Made by a program: the position numbers and the translations under genes. The notes beneath the pieces were generated by a model. The model was not told the origin of the DNA. It was given only the letters and a program-made list of their open reading frames with translations, and ran no database searches. Shown piece after piece: positions 39,910-53,474 of a DNA stretch of 64,000 bases. The stretch's first letter is position 1; every line of letters starts with the position of its first letter. Source of the DNA: Sphagnum compactum (Eukaryota > Bryophyta > Sphagnopsida > Sphagnales); the NCBI GenBank assembly GCA_965153455.1, contig OZ234504.1:1364001-1428000 (forward strand), read 5' to 3'.

Positions 39910-42900
39910 GTAGTATGGACACCTCTTTTAGGATTGTTTGGTTACATATGGATAGTTTTGGGGCTAGTGATGAAACCATTAGCTAGTGCTTCCTACCCCC
40001 CAATGTATTTCTTTGATTTTGATTAATTTGTGATGCAATTGTTGCCATTTTCCCTTTTGTGGTTCCCCTAATACCCCTTATGACTCATTATGTATCAACC
40101 TTACTTGAATTAATACATGGTTTCACCTCGATAATTCATTAAATAAGAACTACATCCCATATAGAGGAAAATTTTAGAGACTAGGTAAAGGACAACTTTT
40201 ATGGACTAAGTGTCCATAAATCCATAAGATGGTTAGCTATGGAACTAGAACCCAACAAAAAAATTATTCCTTAACCATTTTTTATCCATTTGTCATAGTG
40301 TGCTAGTGTGGATTGGTTCAATTTGGTGCATATAAGTACTCCAATGGTTGAAAGAGAGAGAAGCTTGAACCCCCAAAAAAGTTGGGGCCTAATAAAATTA
40401 TTCAAAAATTCTCCTTAATTCCATATTGAGTCCCGGCCCTTGTAATTTCAATTTCATCCCCTATTTTCAATTATTTGTAAAGTCCCCATAATTGGCATTC
40501 AAATCACAAAACTAAGGACCAATGATGAAAATAGGGGTGAAATAAGATTTGAATTTTTTTTGACAATTTGTTTTTGGACACACTTTGAGCAACTTCTTTC
40601 AAATTATTTTTTTAACACTTTCTTTTTTGAAGGCATCACTATAGGGACTTTTTAGGGTTTGCATGTTTGTGCCATTTTTTTTTCTCATTTGCTCTACAAT
40701 GCTACTTTAGGGATTCCACTATCGACTACATTGAATTATGTTAAGGTTGTCTTTACACATAATTATATAAGTGGGTTTCTCTAGTTCTCATTTTCACATT
40801 TAAACTTGTGGGAGTTCCAATCTTTTTCCTCGTTCAATTGAGGTTCATCTAACTTTATTTTTCCTTAAGGTTATTCATATATTTCTATTTTATTTTATGG
40901 AATTCTTTTCATTTTCATTTGGGAGTTTCAAATTTTTATTTTGGTTTCTTGTTTTTAAAAGGGGGGTTTTTTTTTTCTTGTTTTTTGAGGTGTGTTTTTA
41001 TTTTATTTTATTCTTTTGTTATTTTAAGGTTTTTCATTTTGTTTTCATGTTCGAAGTTTCTTCTTGTGTTCCATGACCTTTTTTGTGGGAGCAATTTCAA
41101 GTTTGTTCGAAACCTTAACAAATTTCAATTTGTCAAAATTTGATGAACTAGCAACATTAGTGATCCTCACCATCCATGCCCATGCAAGGTCCATTGGTGA
41201 GGCTCACATTATGACATGACAACCAATTAAATAGAGCATAGAATAATGATTGCTATAATTCATCCTATAACATAAGAAATGACAATGTAATCATGTATGA
41301 TGCATTTTTGTGAAACTAGAAAAAAAAATGTAGTTTGTGATGATACAATTTTCATTGCATTCGACATTAAATGGGTCATAGGTGACAACATTTGATGGTT
41401 TACATCTAAAGAATGAACTACTCTTGACATGCATATCTTGAAGTTCCAAGGTTATGTTGAATTAATTAATGAAATTTTCATTAAAATTCATAAGCCCTAG
41501 AACAATGACACCCATAAGTCGTGACTCAACAAACATAAAAAATATGTATTACATGAACAACATGATGGTCTTAAACTAGCATGAATTGTTCATTTACATG
41601 GACAACATGTGTATTTAGGTTCCTTCCATGATGTCAATATATTGTGCAAATTAGACCCATACAAAAACTAACACTAATTTTTGGAACATATATACGAATA
41701 TTTTGAATATTTAGGTCATATGGGGAAAAAGATGTTTGTGATGCAATGGTTTGGGAGGCACAAGGTTGCCTACACCTAACTTAAATGAAGTGCAATCATA
41801 CAACAAAATGTATGTAGGGTATATAATACAAGTGGAATGGGGAATTGGGGGGTTGAAATGGAAATGGAAAACATTAATGAAACTTTTTGATTTCATAAAG
41901 AAAAATATATTCATTCATTCATAATTATAGTTATGAGTAATTTCCTGCGTAGACTTTATCTAGAATTCACATATGAAGTCATTGGCAACCAAATTGAAGA
42001 CCTAATTAATTATAGTTGGGATGGGGACTTCTATATAGGTTTGGCATTTCTTTAACCTTTGGTTTAAATTTTACATATGTCAAAACTCCTAGATTTAGGG
42101 TTGCTTTGAAATTGATAAGCATCACCTACCTTTCCTTTTGTATGGTAACTTCTATCTTCACCTTGAATACAACTTTTTAATCCTTGTTGTTAACCACCAT
42201 TTCCCATGCCGTGGTGGCAAAGTCATTCGATTATGATTACAACATTTTCGCCTTTGTACATGCCTTGTCACTAGATGTAAATGTAGGGCATGAATTAAAC
42301 GTTCGAATAAATGTCGGTTTGTGATAGTATCAAGTCATATAATGTAGGAAAATTAAGTAGCCTTGGTACTTTGGGTGGGGTAGATGTACCATCAATGACG
42401 TTTTTTCACCTTTTAAGAGTGTTTTTGTGGCACGTCCATTTGTTGCCTTTAATTATGCCAAAAATGTGAAAGCACGGTAAAGTATATATAAAACATTGTT
42501 AAAAAACAAGTAAAAAATGGTCTAGTTTTTGACACAAGTAGAAGAAAGTAGATTGAAAATAAATTAAAATAACATAATAAATTAATGGTGTTTTTCTTTA
42601 AGTTTATAATGAGCTGATTATAAAATTTGAGAAACTTTGGCACAATAAAAGTAAATAACAAGTATGTTTGAAAATGATTAGTCAAATTTAGTTTAAATAT
42701 ATTTTTCATTAGAAGTTTGACGTATTCTACTATAATATTTAAACATTGAGAACTTACAAGTATATTTTAAAGTTACATCATGTTGAATTGAACAATATTC
42801 AATAATTCGTTTATTTTTATCTATTTATACAAGTTTGGACAACCTAAAAAATTAGGAAAAAATGTATAATTTTTTAATTAAAATATACTTAAATGCATAT

Positions 42901-44398
42901 TAAATATGTGATTGATCAACATCATTGTGATCAAATTAGAGATTACCCCCATGTTGATCATGAAATAAAAAAATATTTCTATTTTCAATACACTAAAACT
43001 TGTTTATGGCTACTTGTTTTCTTTTGTGACAAGGAAAAGAAATTGTTTACTTTACCTCTTTCAACAACATGCATAATATCTTTCAAGTTACAATGTTGTT
43101 CAATGATAAGATTGTCACAAGATTATAAAATCACTAGGTTTATTTTTTGGATGTCATACCAAATAAAAATGAAGACCAAGATTTACATTTCAAACAATAT
43201 TTAAACACATCAAAAGGCATTAAAAATCCATATGCAATCAATATAAATCATTAAGGCCCCTAAAAACAATTATCGTAATTTTGTCACAATATTATTTTTT
43301 GAAATTATACAACTTTCATTTCCACCAAGCCAATATTAAAAGAAATTTATATGAATTATATTCAAAATAAGGTAGTTCAATTGCCAAATAATGCAATTGT
43401 CAAAGGAAATTACATTTTTGATTAATATTAAATGATTAAATAATATATTTGTGAGAAAATAGATGTTGTCACAATATACTACAAAATGCAAATATATTCT
43501 AAAAATGATTTAAATGATTGTAAAACTTGATGAATTTAATTATATATTGAATATGAATTGATTGTACCATTTGAATTACAATTGAAAGTTTGATTTATGT
43601 GATTTCACAAAAAACATCTAAACAAGTTTTTCATTCAAACAAGCATAAGTGTGTTGAAAAAAACATTTTGTTGAAAAATAACTTTCATTTGAAAGATAAA
43701 AAGAATTATCTTAGAAGCAATTGTATCAAAATCCATTTTACATGTTTATCAAAACACTAGATGAAAATTTAAAAAATTGCCCCCAAAAAAAAACTAAAAA
43801 TAAAAATAAAATATATAAAGAAGTTTTTTTTTTCCTAAAGAGTTTCGCTTGTAGTGTGTTTTCACCCTCTACTTAAAACCATATTGAAACACATCAAGAG
43901 GCCATAAGATGTCAATATAAACCACTAGAACCCTTGAAAGCAAATTGTCACAATTTTGTCCCAAAATTATCACAAATTGGTTAAAGGTTATAAAGTCTTT
44001 GGATTTTTTTGATTTCATCGCAAATACAAATGGAATTCTAGATTTGAAGTTCGCAACTTGGTTACCAAAAAAAGGGCCTTGCTACAATAACAAAAGCATT
44101 TTGGCAAAAAATTGGTGCATTATTGCCACATTATGACGAAAACACATTTGAAGTTGCCATATTTAGACAATAGGTTGTAGCTTGTTGCCAAACTATATAG
44201 CATGATTCCTAAACTTTTCTAATGTCCTTTTTGACACATAGCCAAATTAGGCTAAATCCTTTTGTGGATGATTACCAACTCACCTATTTCACAATTTTTT
44301 TATTAAAAGAAAATGTTTGTATAGGTTGAAATCATATTTATTAGATCAAAATTTGGCCAAAATTCACCAACATAAAAAAACACTATATAAAGGTTGTA

Positions 44399-44442
<44 letters not shown>

Positions 44443-44880
44443 TCTAGTGACAATGTTTCATTGGTTTATGTAGGATGTGTATTTTGGTGATTGTCATTGC
44501 AACAATTTCAAAGTCATTCTAAATTATAATTCAACATAGATCAAATTTCCATAATTTAATGTTTTTTTTGGGTCTGTTTGTATCTTGATGTGAACTTTTT
44601 TAATGAATTGGACTTTTGTTGGCATTTTGCTTAGCAAATAAAAAATGTAAAAAAATATTAATAAAACAAAATGACATATAGTGAAATTTACAAAATTTTA
44701 TTTAAAAAAATATAATTAATTAAAACAAAATCATCATGTCCGCACAATAATTTAATCATTGTCATTGGTAAGTGCAAAGCAACGTGGAGCCCAAAATTTT
44801 AAAATAAATAAATAAATAAGTATATATATATTATATATAGAAGAGACAAGCTTGAACCAAAAATAAAATTATAAATTTCA
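39910..44880. other. AT-rich intergenic DNA
   Basis: Stops in all frames. T-rich low complexity lies at about 40.85-41.11 kb and an A-rich tract near 43.78-43.84 kb. A (TA)n run is at 44404-44441. No gene or clear element was recognised. Confidence 0.6.
44404..44441. repeat. (TA)n microsatellite
   Basis: About 18 TA dinucleotides. Confidence 0.95.
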
Positions 44881-44983
44881 GAATTCAAATTTTGCATTCA
44901 CTGGTTGCTGCTGTTGAATGTGAAAAGCATCCAACGGTTCAGATCCTCAATGCCAATACCATTAGGCAGTGTTGGGGAGTCAA

Positions 44984-45032
44984 TTAGGGTTTGAAGCAAC
45001 GTGGGGAATTAGGGTTTTGAGCATTAGGGTTT
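44984..45032 (+). promoter_or_regulatory. Three telo-box motifs upstream of the 45300 gene
   Basis: TTAGGGTTT (telo-box AAACCCTAA on the other strand) occurs at 44984-44992, 45009-45017 and 45024-45032, about 270-315 bases before the ATG at 45300. Telo-boxes are well known in plant promoters of ribosomal-protein and translation genes, which fits the proposed product. Confidence 0.6.
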
Positions 45033-45299
45033 TGAGCTTTAGATGGTGTTTGTCGTCCGAATGTGCGCGCTCGTGGTCGGTAGAATGTTGCCGCGCAGAT
45101 TGGTGTTCTTCATCAGGAGTAGAGACAGCGGATCAGATCAGAGAAACTTTTGTGCAATGCAACTGTAGCTGGAGATCTGTGAGGGAGGATGTGTAGGGAT
45201 TGCATTGCCGAAGTTGTGGGTTGGGTTGGCTGGATTTGAGAGAGCGGTGTTTTGTTTTTTTTTGTTTTCCTTTGTGGGTGGGTTGTGGGGAAGGGAGCG

Positions 45300-46311
45300 A
45301 TGGCGGCGTCAGGATTAGCGAAATGGGCGAGTGAATTGGCGAAAGGAGTGCACGGCTACTGGGCCAATGGTCGATGGACGCCGCTGGCCATCAGCGCCAG
45401 GCATCGAGCTCGACTGCGCAAGGAAACGCTTCTCTCTGGCGGGTGGGTCTGTATTCAAGAGCAAAGAACTGAGGTTCCAGTTGTGCTTTTGTGTGTGTGG
45501 AGAAATGGGTCCCTGTCCATGTCTCTGTGATGAGTACAAAGGGGTTTTCTTAGGAGGGATGAGACGGAACCGGATTAGATTTCCAGCAATTTTGATCGGG
45601 CACGAGATTTTTAGGGTTTAAAGATCCCTGAAAAGAGATCCTGAATGCTTGTACATGACATGCAAATGTGGCTGCAGGCCTCCTCTCAAACCTGCCAGTG
45701 GGAAATGAGAGATGAGTCCCTGATATCAGGTTTTAGGGTTTTTGGGGGAACAAGAGAGGCTAGTCTTGCTTGTCTTTCATTTGCCCATAGATTAGGGTTT
45801 TTGAGTCCTGCAGCTACAGTCAACAGAGCTGTAGTCTAGACACATAGTGAGCAAGGAACCTTGAACATTTGTATCAGTCAATGTCATTGCTTGTTGCAGA
45901 GAGTGGCCTTATGATGCTGTGCGGAGAGAGCCAAGAACGCGAATGAAGGGTCATAAGGTCGATCGCGAAGCTGCAATCAAGTACAGAATTCATTCCCGTT
46001 ACCTTCCTTTAGTTTTCTTTGAATTTTTGCAGTAGTAAATTTTTGCTGGAAATTAGGGATGCTTGTATGTGTCTTTGTCCACTTTTGAAGATTTTCAGAG
46101 CTGATCAGAAAAGATGTATGGGAATCTAACAAGGTTGGTTCAAAGGTATTCTAATCCATGCTCAGGTCTTCCCTTCTGGACACTTCTAGTTGCTATAAAA
46201 AAATTCAAAGAATACTATAGATTCAGTGAACTCAACTTAAACTTCTGTGACAGACGAGCAAGGACAGTTGAGCTCATGGAGAAGATGCCACAACTGCTTG
46301 CTGAGATGAAG
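45300..46311 (+). CDS. Short gene, possible mitochondrial ribosomal protein (mL59-like), 3' end not found
   Basis: Three exons joined in phase: 45300-45442, 45900-45980 and 46254-46311, all GT-AG, giving 94 aa so far. The N terminus is MAASGLAKWASELAKG. The middle contains ISARHRARLRKETLLSGGEWPYD, and the end contains MKGHKVDREAA, then MEKMPQLLAEMK. The basic composition, the ISAR-x-A-x-LRKE-x-LL and EWPYD phrases, and the KGHK-x-D-R-x-A...K-x-MP pattern recall a plant protein related to fungal MRPL25/mL59 of the mitochondrial large ribosomal subunit. I offer this from memory and cannot verify it. The start is the first ATG of the frame. Exon 3 ends at a good donor (AAG|GTACG), so at least one more exon is expected downstream, but none was recognised between 46.3 and 48 kb. 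Confidence 0.6.
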
Positions 46312-49300
46312 GTACGAATCCTACTGTTCTTTTGGTGGACTTTGTCAGATTAGACTGGATCAGGTTGTGCTGTTGAGAAAGAATGCCATAATGCACCAAA
46401 CCTCACCAGTCAGCTTGTCACATCATGAAAGAAATTGCTGTCTACCAACAAGTGCTAAGGCTATATGCATGGCCATTGCCACACATCTTAAGCTTGTTAC
46501 AGAAAACAAAGGAGTACTCTAGTTCTAGGGCACACATGTAGCTCAAATATTTTAGCTTGATGTGTACATATATTCACTTGTGTTATTTCCAATAATACTG
46601 GCCACTATGGGATTTGGTCTGTGGTCCAACATTTGTGTGATCTACATTCCTGTAACTTGGAGTAATCACTTTATCCAACTTCTTGTAGAGTGGACACAAT
46701 CTGCACTCTGTGAGACAGAGTGCTAACTGAAAGTGTATATGGGGGGGATCAAAATTTTGCAGAAACGAAGGTGGGAACGGAAATTGAAATCTTAGCATGG
46801 AGAAACAGCAGCCTTCACTTCTAGAAACCAGCAACTTGACAAGCTGAGAACAAGTGAAAGTGATGTGGAGCAATTTCAATGGCCCTTTTCACATAATTGT
46901 GATCACATTTGGCAGGACAGCAAATTGTGGTCTGTGTATCAAATCAGGTGATTGGGTCTCTCCTTTTGTTGTTTGACAAGGGATGAAGTCCCCAAATAAA
47001 TGCTAGCGTGAGGGATTCTTTCAGGGTGTTGCAACTCTTCTATTAGCTGTAGTTCACCAGGCTCAAATGGGTGGATTAACCGATACTGTAAGATTGAGGA
47101 TTTTCTGAAGTTCTTAACGAATTGGGCAATGTGTTGTTAGAATGGGTTGAAACTAGTGTTGGGCTGTTCTTAGGAACAGTCTTAGCTCTAGCAAAGTATG
47201 ACTGCAGTTCTGTGTATGCACTTTCGTGGTTGTAACCTTTTGATGTGGGTAAATATGCAACTCCATACAAATGTTTATTGGCTGGTTACGAATATTAAAT
47301 TTACTCTGTATAATATCCAGGTCTTAAAGTCATCTCTTGTGATTATATTCTATAACACTCTTCTATACAACCTGACCAAACTTCTGAGAACTGGAAATTG
47401 ACTGTATGTAACCTCAAGGTTCAAATTAAAAAGCAGCATTGCAATTTCTTGGAATGAAATATGAAATTTCTCAATATGAAATTTCAACATCAACATTCAA
47501 TGCCAAACCCTTTTCAGATTTTTTTAGTGTATGTGCTCATCATGTTATACAACTGAACTTTTCCTTGGCTTTGCAGCAGGCATTTTTGCCTTTGCCACCA
47601 TTTTTGTTTCATTTTTTTCCCTGATCATGGGAAAAAGGGGAAAGATATTAGGCAGGTTTTCTGTATGCTAAAGCTGTTGTCCACAGGCTTACTAGAATAA
47701 GGGCACAAGCTCTGCCTCGCATGGGTCCTTAATCTAGTTAAAAGCCCACGGCCAAGGGCATCAACTATCACATAACAATTTCAACATCGATTTGAATGCA
47801 CTACTGTTTGGCTTTGTTTCATTGTCTGATCCACCAATTGACAACTGAGTGATAAGGTTTAAGACTTTGGAGATGGGGGGATCTGGAGGTACTTCAAAGG
47901 AGAGTGCTTTTAAAGCAGAGTACTCTTGGTAGATTTGTGTGCCAGCAGCCTTGCACTTAAAAGAGCTCTGTAAAAATAATGGGAATTGAATCAAGTGTTT
48001 TGAGATGTGTGGGTGGCCAAACTACCATGGGTTGAAATTGTCATGGGGAAAATGGTAGGTTGACTGTGGTAAGATGCAAGATTTGTAATGTTGTAGAGCA
48101 TTGTGATAAGTTGTTTGTTCTAAAATTTGATGGTTTGCAAAAGTGTGTATGCCACCAAAAAGGCCAAGTGTGTACATCTCAGGGTGCTTGTGAGGGAATA
48201 CTACATGAGTTCTAAAAGTCAGCATGCAAAAATTGAGAAAGAGTTGGTAAGCATGTGTGTGAGAGAATTCAACAAGATGCGAATGTGAGTGAAAATGAAA
48301 ATTTGTGTAGTTTCTGATGATCTTTCATCTTTTTGAAACAAGGTTGATGGATGATGGACATTGAGGGCATGAGAGATTTATTCAAATTCATTGAAGTGCC
48401 CAACAATTTGAAAAAACTGGTTAGGTTTTTCTACTTGGATTATGATAAGAGAATATGCATGAGATGATTGAACAATCCACATTCAATGGTGTAGAAGGCT
48501 GAATTTGTTGTTGTGAGTTGTGATTTCCTCACAACTATCAAAGTTGGTTAAGTGTGCACGTGTTTGTGGTAAATGGTTGTAAACACAATCCCCCATTCTA
48601 CTGACCTTGTAGCAAGTTGTCAATGGCGTTCTTCCATATCATCTCACGAAGTTGATTATGAATGCCTTGTTATATAGTATGGTAGTTTTTTTAGTCAAAT
48701 TTTAGTTCAAAGCTAATATGTTTTGGCACAGATTGTGTGATAATCTTTCAAGGATCTAAATCTAGTGTTATTACACAATAGTATGCCCCTTTCAAATGCA
48801 CAAGCATAATTTAGCAATGTAAACCTTCTCTTTTTTATCTCTAGTGTTTAATGTTGATGCTTTGTTTCAATCAAGGTATAACTTTTACTCACATGTAGAC
48901 CCAAGTGCCATTTGGAAAGGTGCAAACTTGTTTAATTCCTAGATGTGAAGTTTTCAAAATCATGTGAAATGTGAAGACACGATGGGTTTTTATGTTGTGC
49001 CTTATAAAATGAACTTTATTGAAGTACATGAGTTTAACGGCGATAATGGCTGAGAAATATGCAATGAATGTTATTATGAAAAGGTTTTTCTTGTTCATTA
49101 ACAACAAAAAGTGACACACACTTAGGTTTGTAAAGTGGTATTGGTGATAGAGAACCTTTTCAATTCCCAATTTTTAAACTCATAAAAAAATGGGCTATTC
49201 CTTAATTCTCAACACGAAAGAGGACATTGGAGCTCCAAAATGAAATTAAAACAAGCTTATCAAGTTAAGTTTGTCGACATGTCAAATTATAGAAACCAAA

Positions 49301-50752
49301 CAAGAGGGTTGTTAGTACATTTTGGAACCAAAATGGTTCACAAAATGAGTCATAAACTAACTTGGATTAACAAGATTCATCCCAACTTGGACTTAGAAAA
49401 AAACATCAACCTCTTCCCTATAAAATATTTTGTAGCTCCCCATGAGGGATGATATCTAAATGGTGTTTTTCCTCGTAAATTCTCAAAACAAGATTTTCAA
49501 AACTTTTCAATAACATATCAAACACCTTAATTATAGGTGATTTGACTTTCAAGTCATCATCTAAATGGTTGAGAAACATTTTGACAATGTAGGTCACTCT
49601 TTAAAGATGTTATGTTAAATTGGTATCAACAAATTTATACTTTAAAAATTATTAAATTATTTGTTATAGTATCTAAAATTTATTTTTGAACATCAAATAT
49701 ACTTATTATATTCATTTCAAATTTATCTGAATGATACAATGATATGTTAAAAACATTATTGTGTAAACATGTCAAACAATTTCAAGATTGATTTAATCTA
49801 CCACTTTAAAAAATTGTAAAGCTAAAAAAAAGCATTTGATAATTGTTGATTCCTAATAAAGAAAATGGACCCAAAACACAATTTGGAGTTGATGTGCAAT
49901 ATAGAGAATTTTTAGGTTTGAATTGCATCATTTCGTTGTTTTGAATGTGTTCAAAGTTTGTGGAAGTTTGATTAAACCCATGATACTTTCATATGCAATT
50001 AAGCAACCATTGTGAAGGGATGTGAGGGCAATATATACAAAACTTATTATGATCCTATCATTCAATATGTGTATAAGTGTAACAAAAAAAGAGAGTGCTG
50101 GACTCTACAACCAACCTAAAACACCTGATGGATCTACCCGGGGTTGAGTTCTCTGGGATTCTGAATCTAACCACATACTCTTGACTTTCTCTCACTCTTC
50201 GTCTCAAAATGTTCTCACACACATTCTCTGATCTTCACATAGACACAACTGGTACTCACACGAAATTGGCAGATGTGATCACAGAAACCAAAACTCACGT
50301 CTTCATTTACAAACTAACCAGCGAGTACAAGTTTCCTCATTCCAATGTGTTCATCAGAAAGCAAACAACTACTCAGCCAAGTTGCTGGCGCAGCAATAAA
50401 GATCAGCAGTTCAGCCAAGTTGTTTTCCAAAACAGACATCTAGATCTATTTATCTATGCATCTCTGAGTCTATCTGCCACACTCGGCACTGCTCTAAACC
50501 AAAAACCAAAATAAAACTCCTCATCTCCTCTTCTTCTCAACCTCTGGCTATTCTCCTTCTCTTCACCTATTGTTGATTCTCTTACTGAGTGACTGGGTGC
50601 ACTCAACTATGAAGGAGCCACTTTGATTCGCCCATCATCAATGTTTTTGAAATTTTGGGCAGACCCCATTAGAAGTGCCTCTGCGACCCCCATTCCTCAA
50701 AATAGCAGCATAGTGGCTTCCATGTAGCACAATGTTTTCTTTATAGATATGT

Positions 50753-50756
<4 letters not shown>

Positions 50757-50800
<44 letters not shown>
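50757..50800. repeat. (AT)n microsatellite
   Basis: About 22 AT dinucleotides. Confidence 0.95.
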
Positions 50801-50802
<2 letters not shown>

Positions 50803-50999
50803 CATCAACCTTGGTATGGAATAAAATCAGAGGAGAAAACCACCAGAAGAAAAGAGAAGACGTTGTTATTCTTCTACAACTATATCTATACTATTAATTC
50901 AGTAAGTCTGTCTGTGATGGAGGTTTTGGGGGGTGGGGGAGGGAGAGGCTGGTGAAGCAACGGGTGACAAGGTGCAATAACTCTAATATCAGCAGTTCT

Positions 51000-51380
51000 T
51001 AATGAGTGTTGGGTGGAACCCTCAGTTTGGGTTCTTTAAATATTGCAGAATCATCAAACAACCATCAGCTCTGGATCAAAGAACCATCGGTCGTGGTTAT
51101 TCCCAAAACCTAAAAGAATCATTGGTTTTCATGATAGAATTGGAAAAGAACCGGAGTCACGGGTATCTAAAAAACTTCAAAGATTCATTGGTTTCCATGA
51201 AAGAACTGAATAACAACTGGTGGTTCTATGGTCAATTTTTGACTGTTTCAGATTGTCAAAGAACGACAGTCATGTATCAATGCTGGGTTTTTGATAACCG
51301 GTGGGTAGTACATTTATACCAGGCTGATAACCAATGGGTATCTGTCCCGCATTTTAAGAATCACCCAACACTTTGTTAAA
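51000..51380. repeat. Degenerate internal repeats
   Basis: Phrases such as CATTGGTTTTCATGATAGAA and CATTGGTTTCCATGAAAGAA recur about 65 bases apart, and AACCGGTGGGTA / AACCAATGGGTA recur later. One frame is open for 125 codons and encodes KESLVFMIELEKN / KDSLVSMKELNNN, reflecting the DNA repeat. A gene is not established. Confidence 0.4.
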
Positions 51381-51549
51381 GAATTGGAGTGAAAAATGCG
51401 AAGGACGGGGGGGGGGGGGGGTCGACGGGTAAAAAACCGAAGTGAGCAATGGGAAGGACCGGGCGGGGGGAGCTCGACAGGTGCATTATGCACTGGGTTC
51501 ACACTAGTAAATGTAAAGCATCTAAATTCACTTTTGTGATCAGGTTCTG

Positions 51550-52225
51550 AGCCGAACACACCTGTGCAGTGGTACACGAGAAGCCCGTTCCATTTGTTGT
51601 CTGAAAAGCCTGCTGGAGAATTTATATCAAGCTTGAATGATTTTGAGCGCCTTTTTAGTACGGGACTTGAGGACCCACGTTTTTATCCTCAACTACATAA
51701 TTGTAGTGCACTGGAAGTCATGTGTGTCGGCGAAGGGAGGGAAGATTAGTTTAAGATTTCAACAACACAACTTTTAGGCTAGTGGCCTTTGCACCATCAG
51801 TAGTGATGCAATAGAAGTCGCTTGCATTCATCTTCTGCAGAGGCGATGCTGGCCAGTTCCGTTTCACGGTGGAACTTAATGTCAAGTCTGAGAAAGGGTA
51901 CGCAAGCCCTGGTACAGAAACTGAACAACCCACCCATTCTTCCTACAACCATACAATGCAGTAGTAATCATGCTTGTCAGATCATAAACTATGTGGGTAT
52001 GGGGTTTAGGTGAGGTTAAATGTTCTGTGCAAGCTTTTATTGTGTGCCAGAAACGCTCAGGGCTGCTCCAGCGCGCAGGAACCCACTTGCATCCATCCAT
52101 GCTGGAGGAGCCTGTTGGCAGCATTCATGGAACACTATACGTACTAGACAACTTTGGAAGGTTCATTTATTCCTACCAATTTTGTCAATGCAAGAAAGTG
52201 GAACTTGAATTTGAGTTCAAGTAAC
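51550..52225 (+). pseudogene. Possible gene-fragment exons of unknown identity
   Basis: Three protein-like pieces on the plus strand have plausible splice sites. The first is at 51544-51640 (GSEPNTPVQWYTRSPFHLL) after an AG. The second is at 51840-51898 (GDAGQFRFTVELNVKSEKG) between CAG and GTACGC. The third is at 52050-52224 (EEPVGSIHGTLYVLDNFGRF) after GTGCCAG and ends in TAA. I could not join them in a single phase-consistent model, and I recognise no family (the last piece is faintly kelch-like). They may be relics of a host gene. Confidence 0.3.
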
Positions 52226-53298
52226 TTAGGGCTGTAAAAAAAAATTTATGAATGTATGAGATCATATTGTGAGAATGGAAAAGGAATGTGAGGAGTCCAA
52301 CTTCTACAATGTACTGTTGAGTTTCAACATTTTCAAATAAATTTCCACTGTACTAATTTTATTTGCCAATTTTATTTGTATTTTCTGAACTTTGAGAAAC
52401 GCATTCTTTCACTTTAAACACAATTGCACATATTGGAACACATTTCTGAATTTGGGATGGGGACATAATTGTCCCATTGGGGTATTAAAGGTCGTTTTCA
52501 AATTAGAAGGACTAAGCTTCCAAAAAATTCTAGTATGGAAAATAGCATCCTCTATGAAAAGAAATTTTTAAAGATTTGCCCACAATGGTGTTTTTTGGGG
52601 GGGTTGGAAGAAAACCATTATTTCTGGCCATGAAAGACCTGGGAACCTGGGAACTTTCTGGTCGTGAAAGAATTGGGAAAGAAGCGGCTTTTGATCAAAT
52701 GTTTTGCGAATGGACTCTTTGTTTTTTCTTACAACCATGCTTATGGATTGTAAGAAGTGCCTTGATAATTGCCAGATCTGGTTTTCAAAAGGCTTTCAAA
52801 AACTGGCCTGGTTCTCTCTAGAAAAAATTAAAAAATTCAAAGACTAAGGCAGGGCATCGAATTCTTCTGGCTCTGCCACTTCTCAAATAGGGGCACACAT
52901 CAACTGCTCCCCACACCCACTCCCAGTACTCCTATAGACATAACTTCTCATGCATCTCTACAGCTTAGACCACCTTCTCAAATTTCCTTCCTACAGCATC
53001 AATCCTTCATCAGTCCTATCTCTACCAGATCATGGAGCTGGACATCCTCTAGTTACTAACGTAACGGAAAAAAATCAGCCACTAGCTCTCCCCAAAAACT
53101 CTAGTGCTTCCTGTCTATCTGCCTCCTATCAGACCAGTTCCCGTTTTCGTCGTCCTCCTTTCCCGCTTCCTTCTTTAACCGCCTCATCAGCCGCCGTCAG
53201 TCCCTCCACTTTCGTTCATTGATGCAGCTCCACTTCTCACCATTATTTTCAGCCGCCTCATTCCTGTCCTTCCAATCACTCACACCCATAGAGACCTC

Positions 53299-53431
53299 CC
53301 CATGCACTCCCATGCAGTAGTACTGAAGAGATTTTCCGCCGCCAAGATCATGGCGGCTAATAAAACACAAATCAAGCCTCAAAACCCATTGTGTTCACAC
53401 TGGTGTAGTGACCTACTGTTTGGTCACATAT
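53299..53431 (-). repeat. Direct repeat, candidate short LTR (3' copy)
   Basis: About 131 bp, nearly identical to 55186-55316. Read on the minus strand, the shared segment begins TGTGACCAAACAGTAGGTCAC and ends GGGAGTGCA, so it has the TG...CA ends expected of an LTR. It is preceded by the purine-rich ACAGAGGGGTTACA, a possible polypurine tract. It also contains a small hairpin, GCCGCCAAGATCATGGCGGC. Confidence 0.65.
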
Positions 53432-53474
53432 GTAACCCCTCTGTTCTTGAGAAAGCTGAGTCCCTCAGCTTCAT

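Larger units (their letters stand above)
46312..53298. other. Intergenic DNA with few recognisable features
   Basis: 46.3-48.0 kb may hold the 3' end of the preceding gene; a possible acceptor-led open stretch lies at 47025-47090 (GVATLLLAVVHQAQMGG), but it does not fit any known tail. 48-50.1 kb is AT-rich with nothing seen. 50.1-50.8 kb is CT/CA-rich, 52.9-53.3 kb is pyrimidine-rich, and a (G)n run of about 13 sits at 51408-51420. The possible exons at 51.5-52.2 kb are listed separately. Confidence 0.5.

Noticed and set aside
47761-47994. 77-codon minus-strand frame
   Set aside because: Reads somewhat protein-like, but no family, splice or start support was found.
50209-50514. 101-codon plus-strand frame
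   Set aside because: Thr/His/Ser-rich, no family resemblance, no splice or promoter support; left out of the gene list.
52950-53222. 90-codon Ser/Pro-rich plus-strand frame before the Ty3 remnant
   Set aside because: It sits in pyrimidine-rich DNA and has no recognisable domain.
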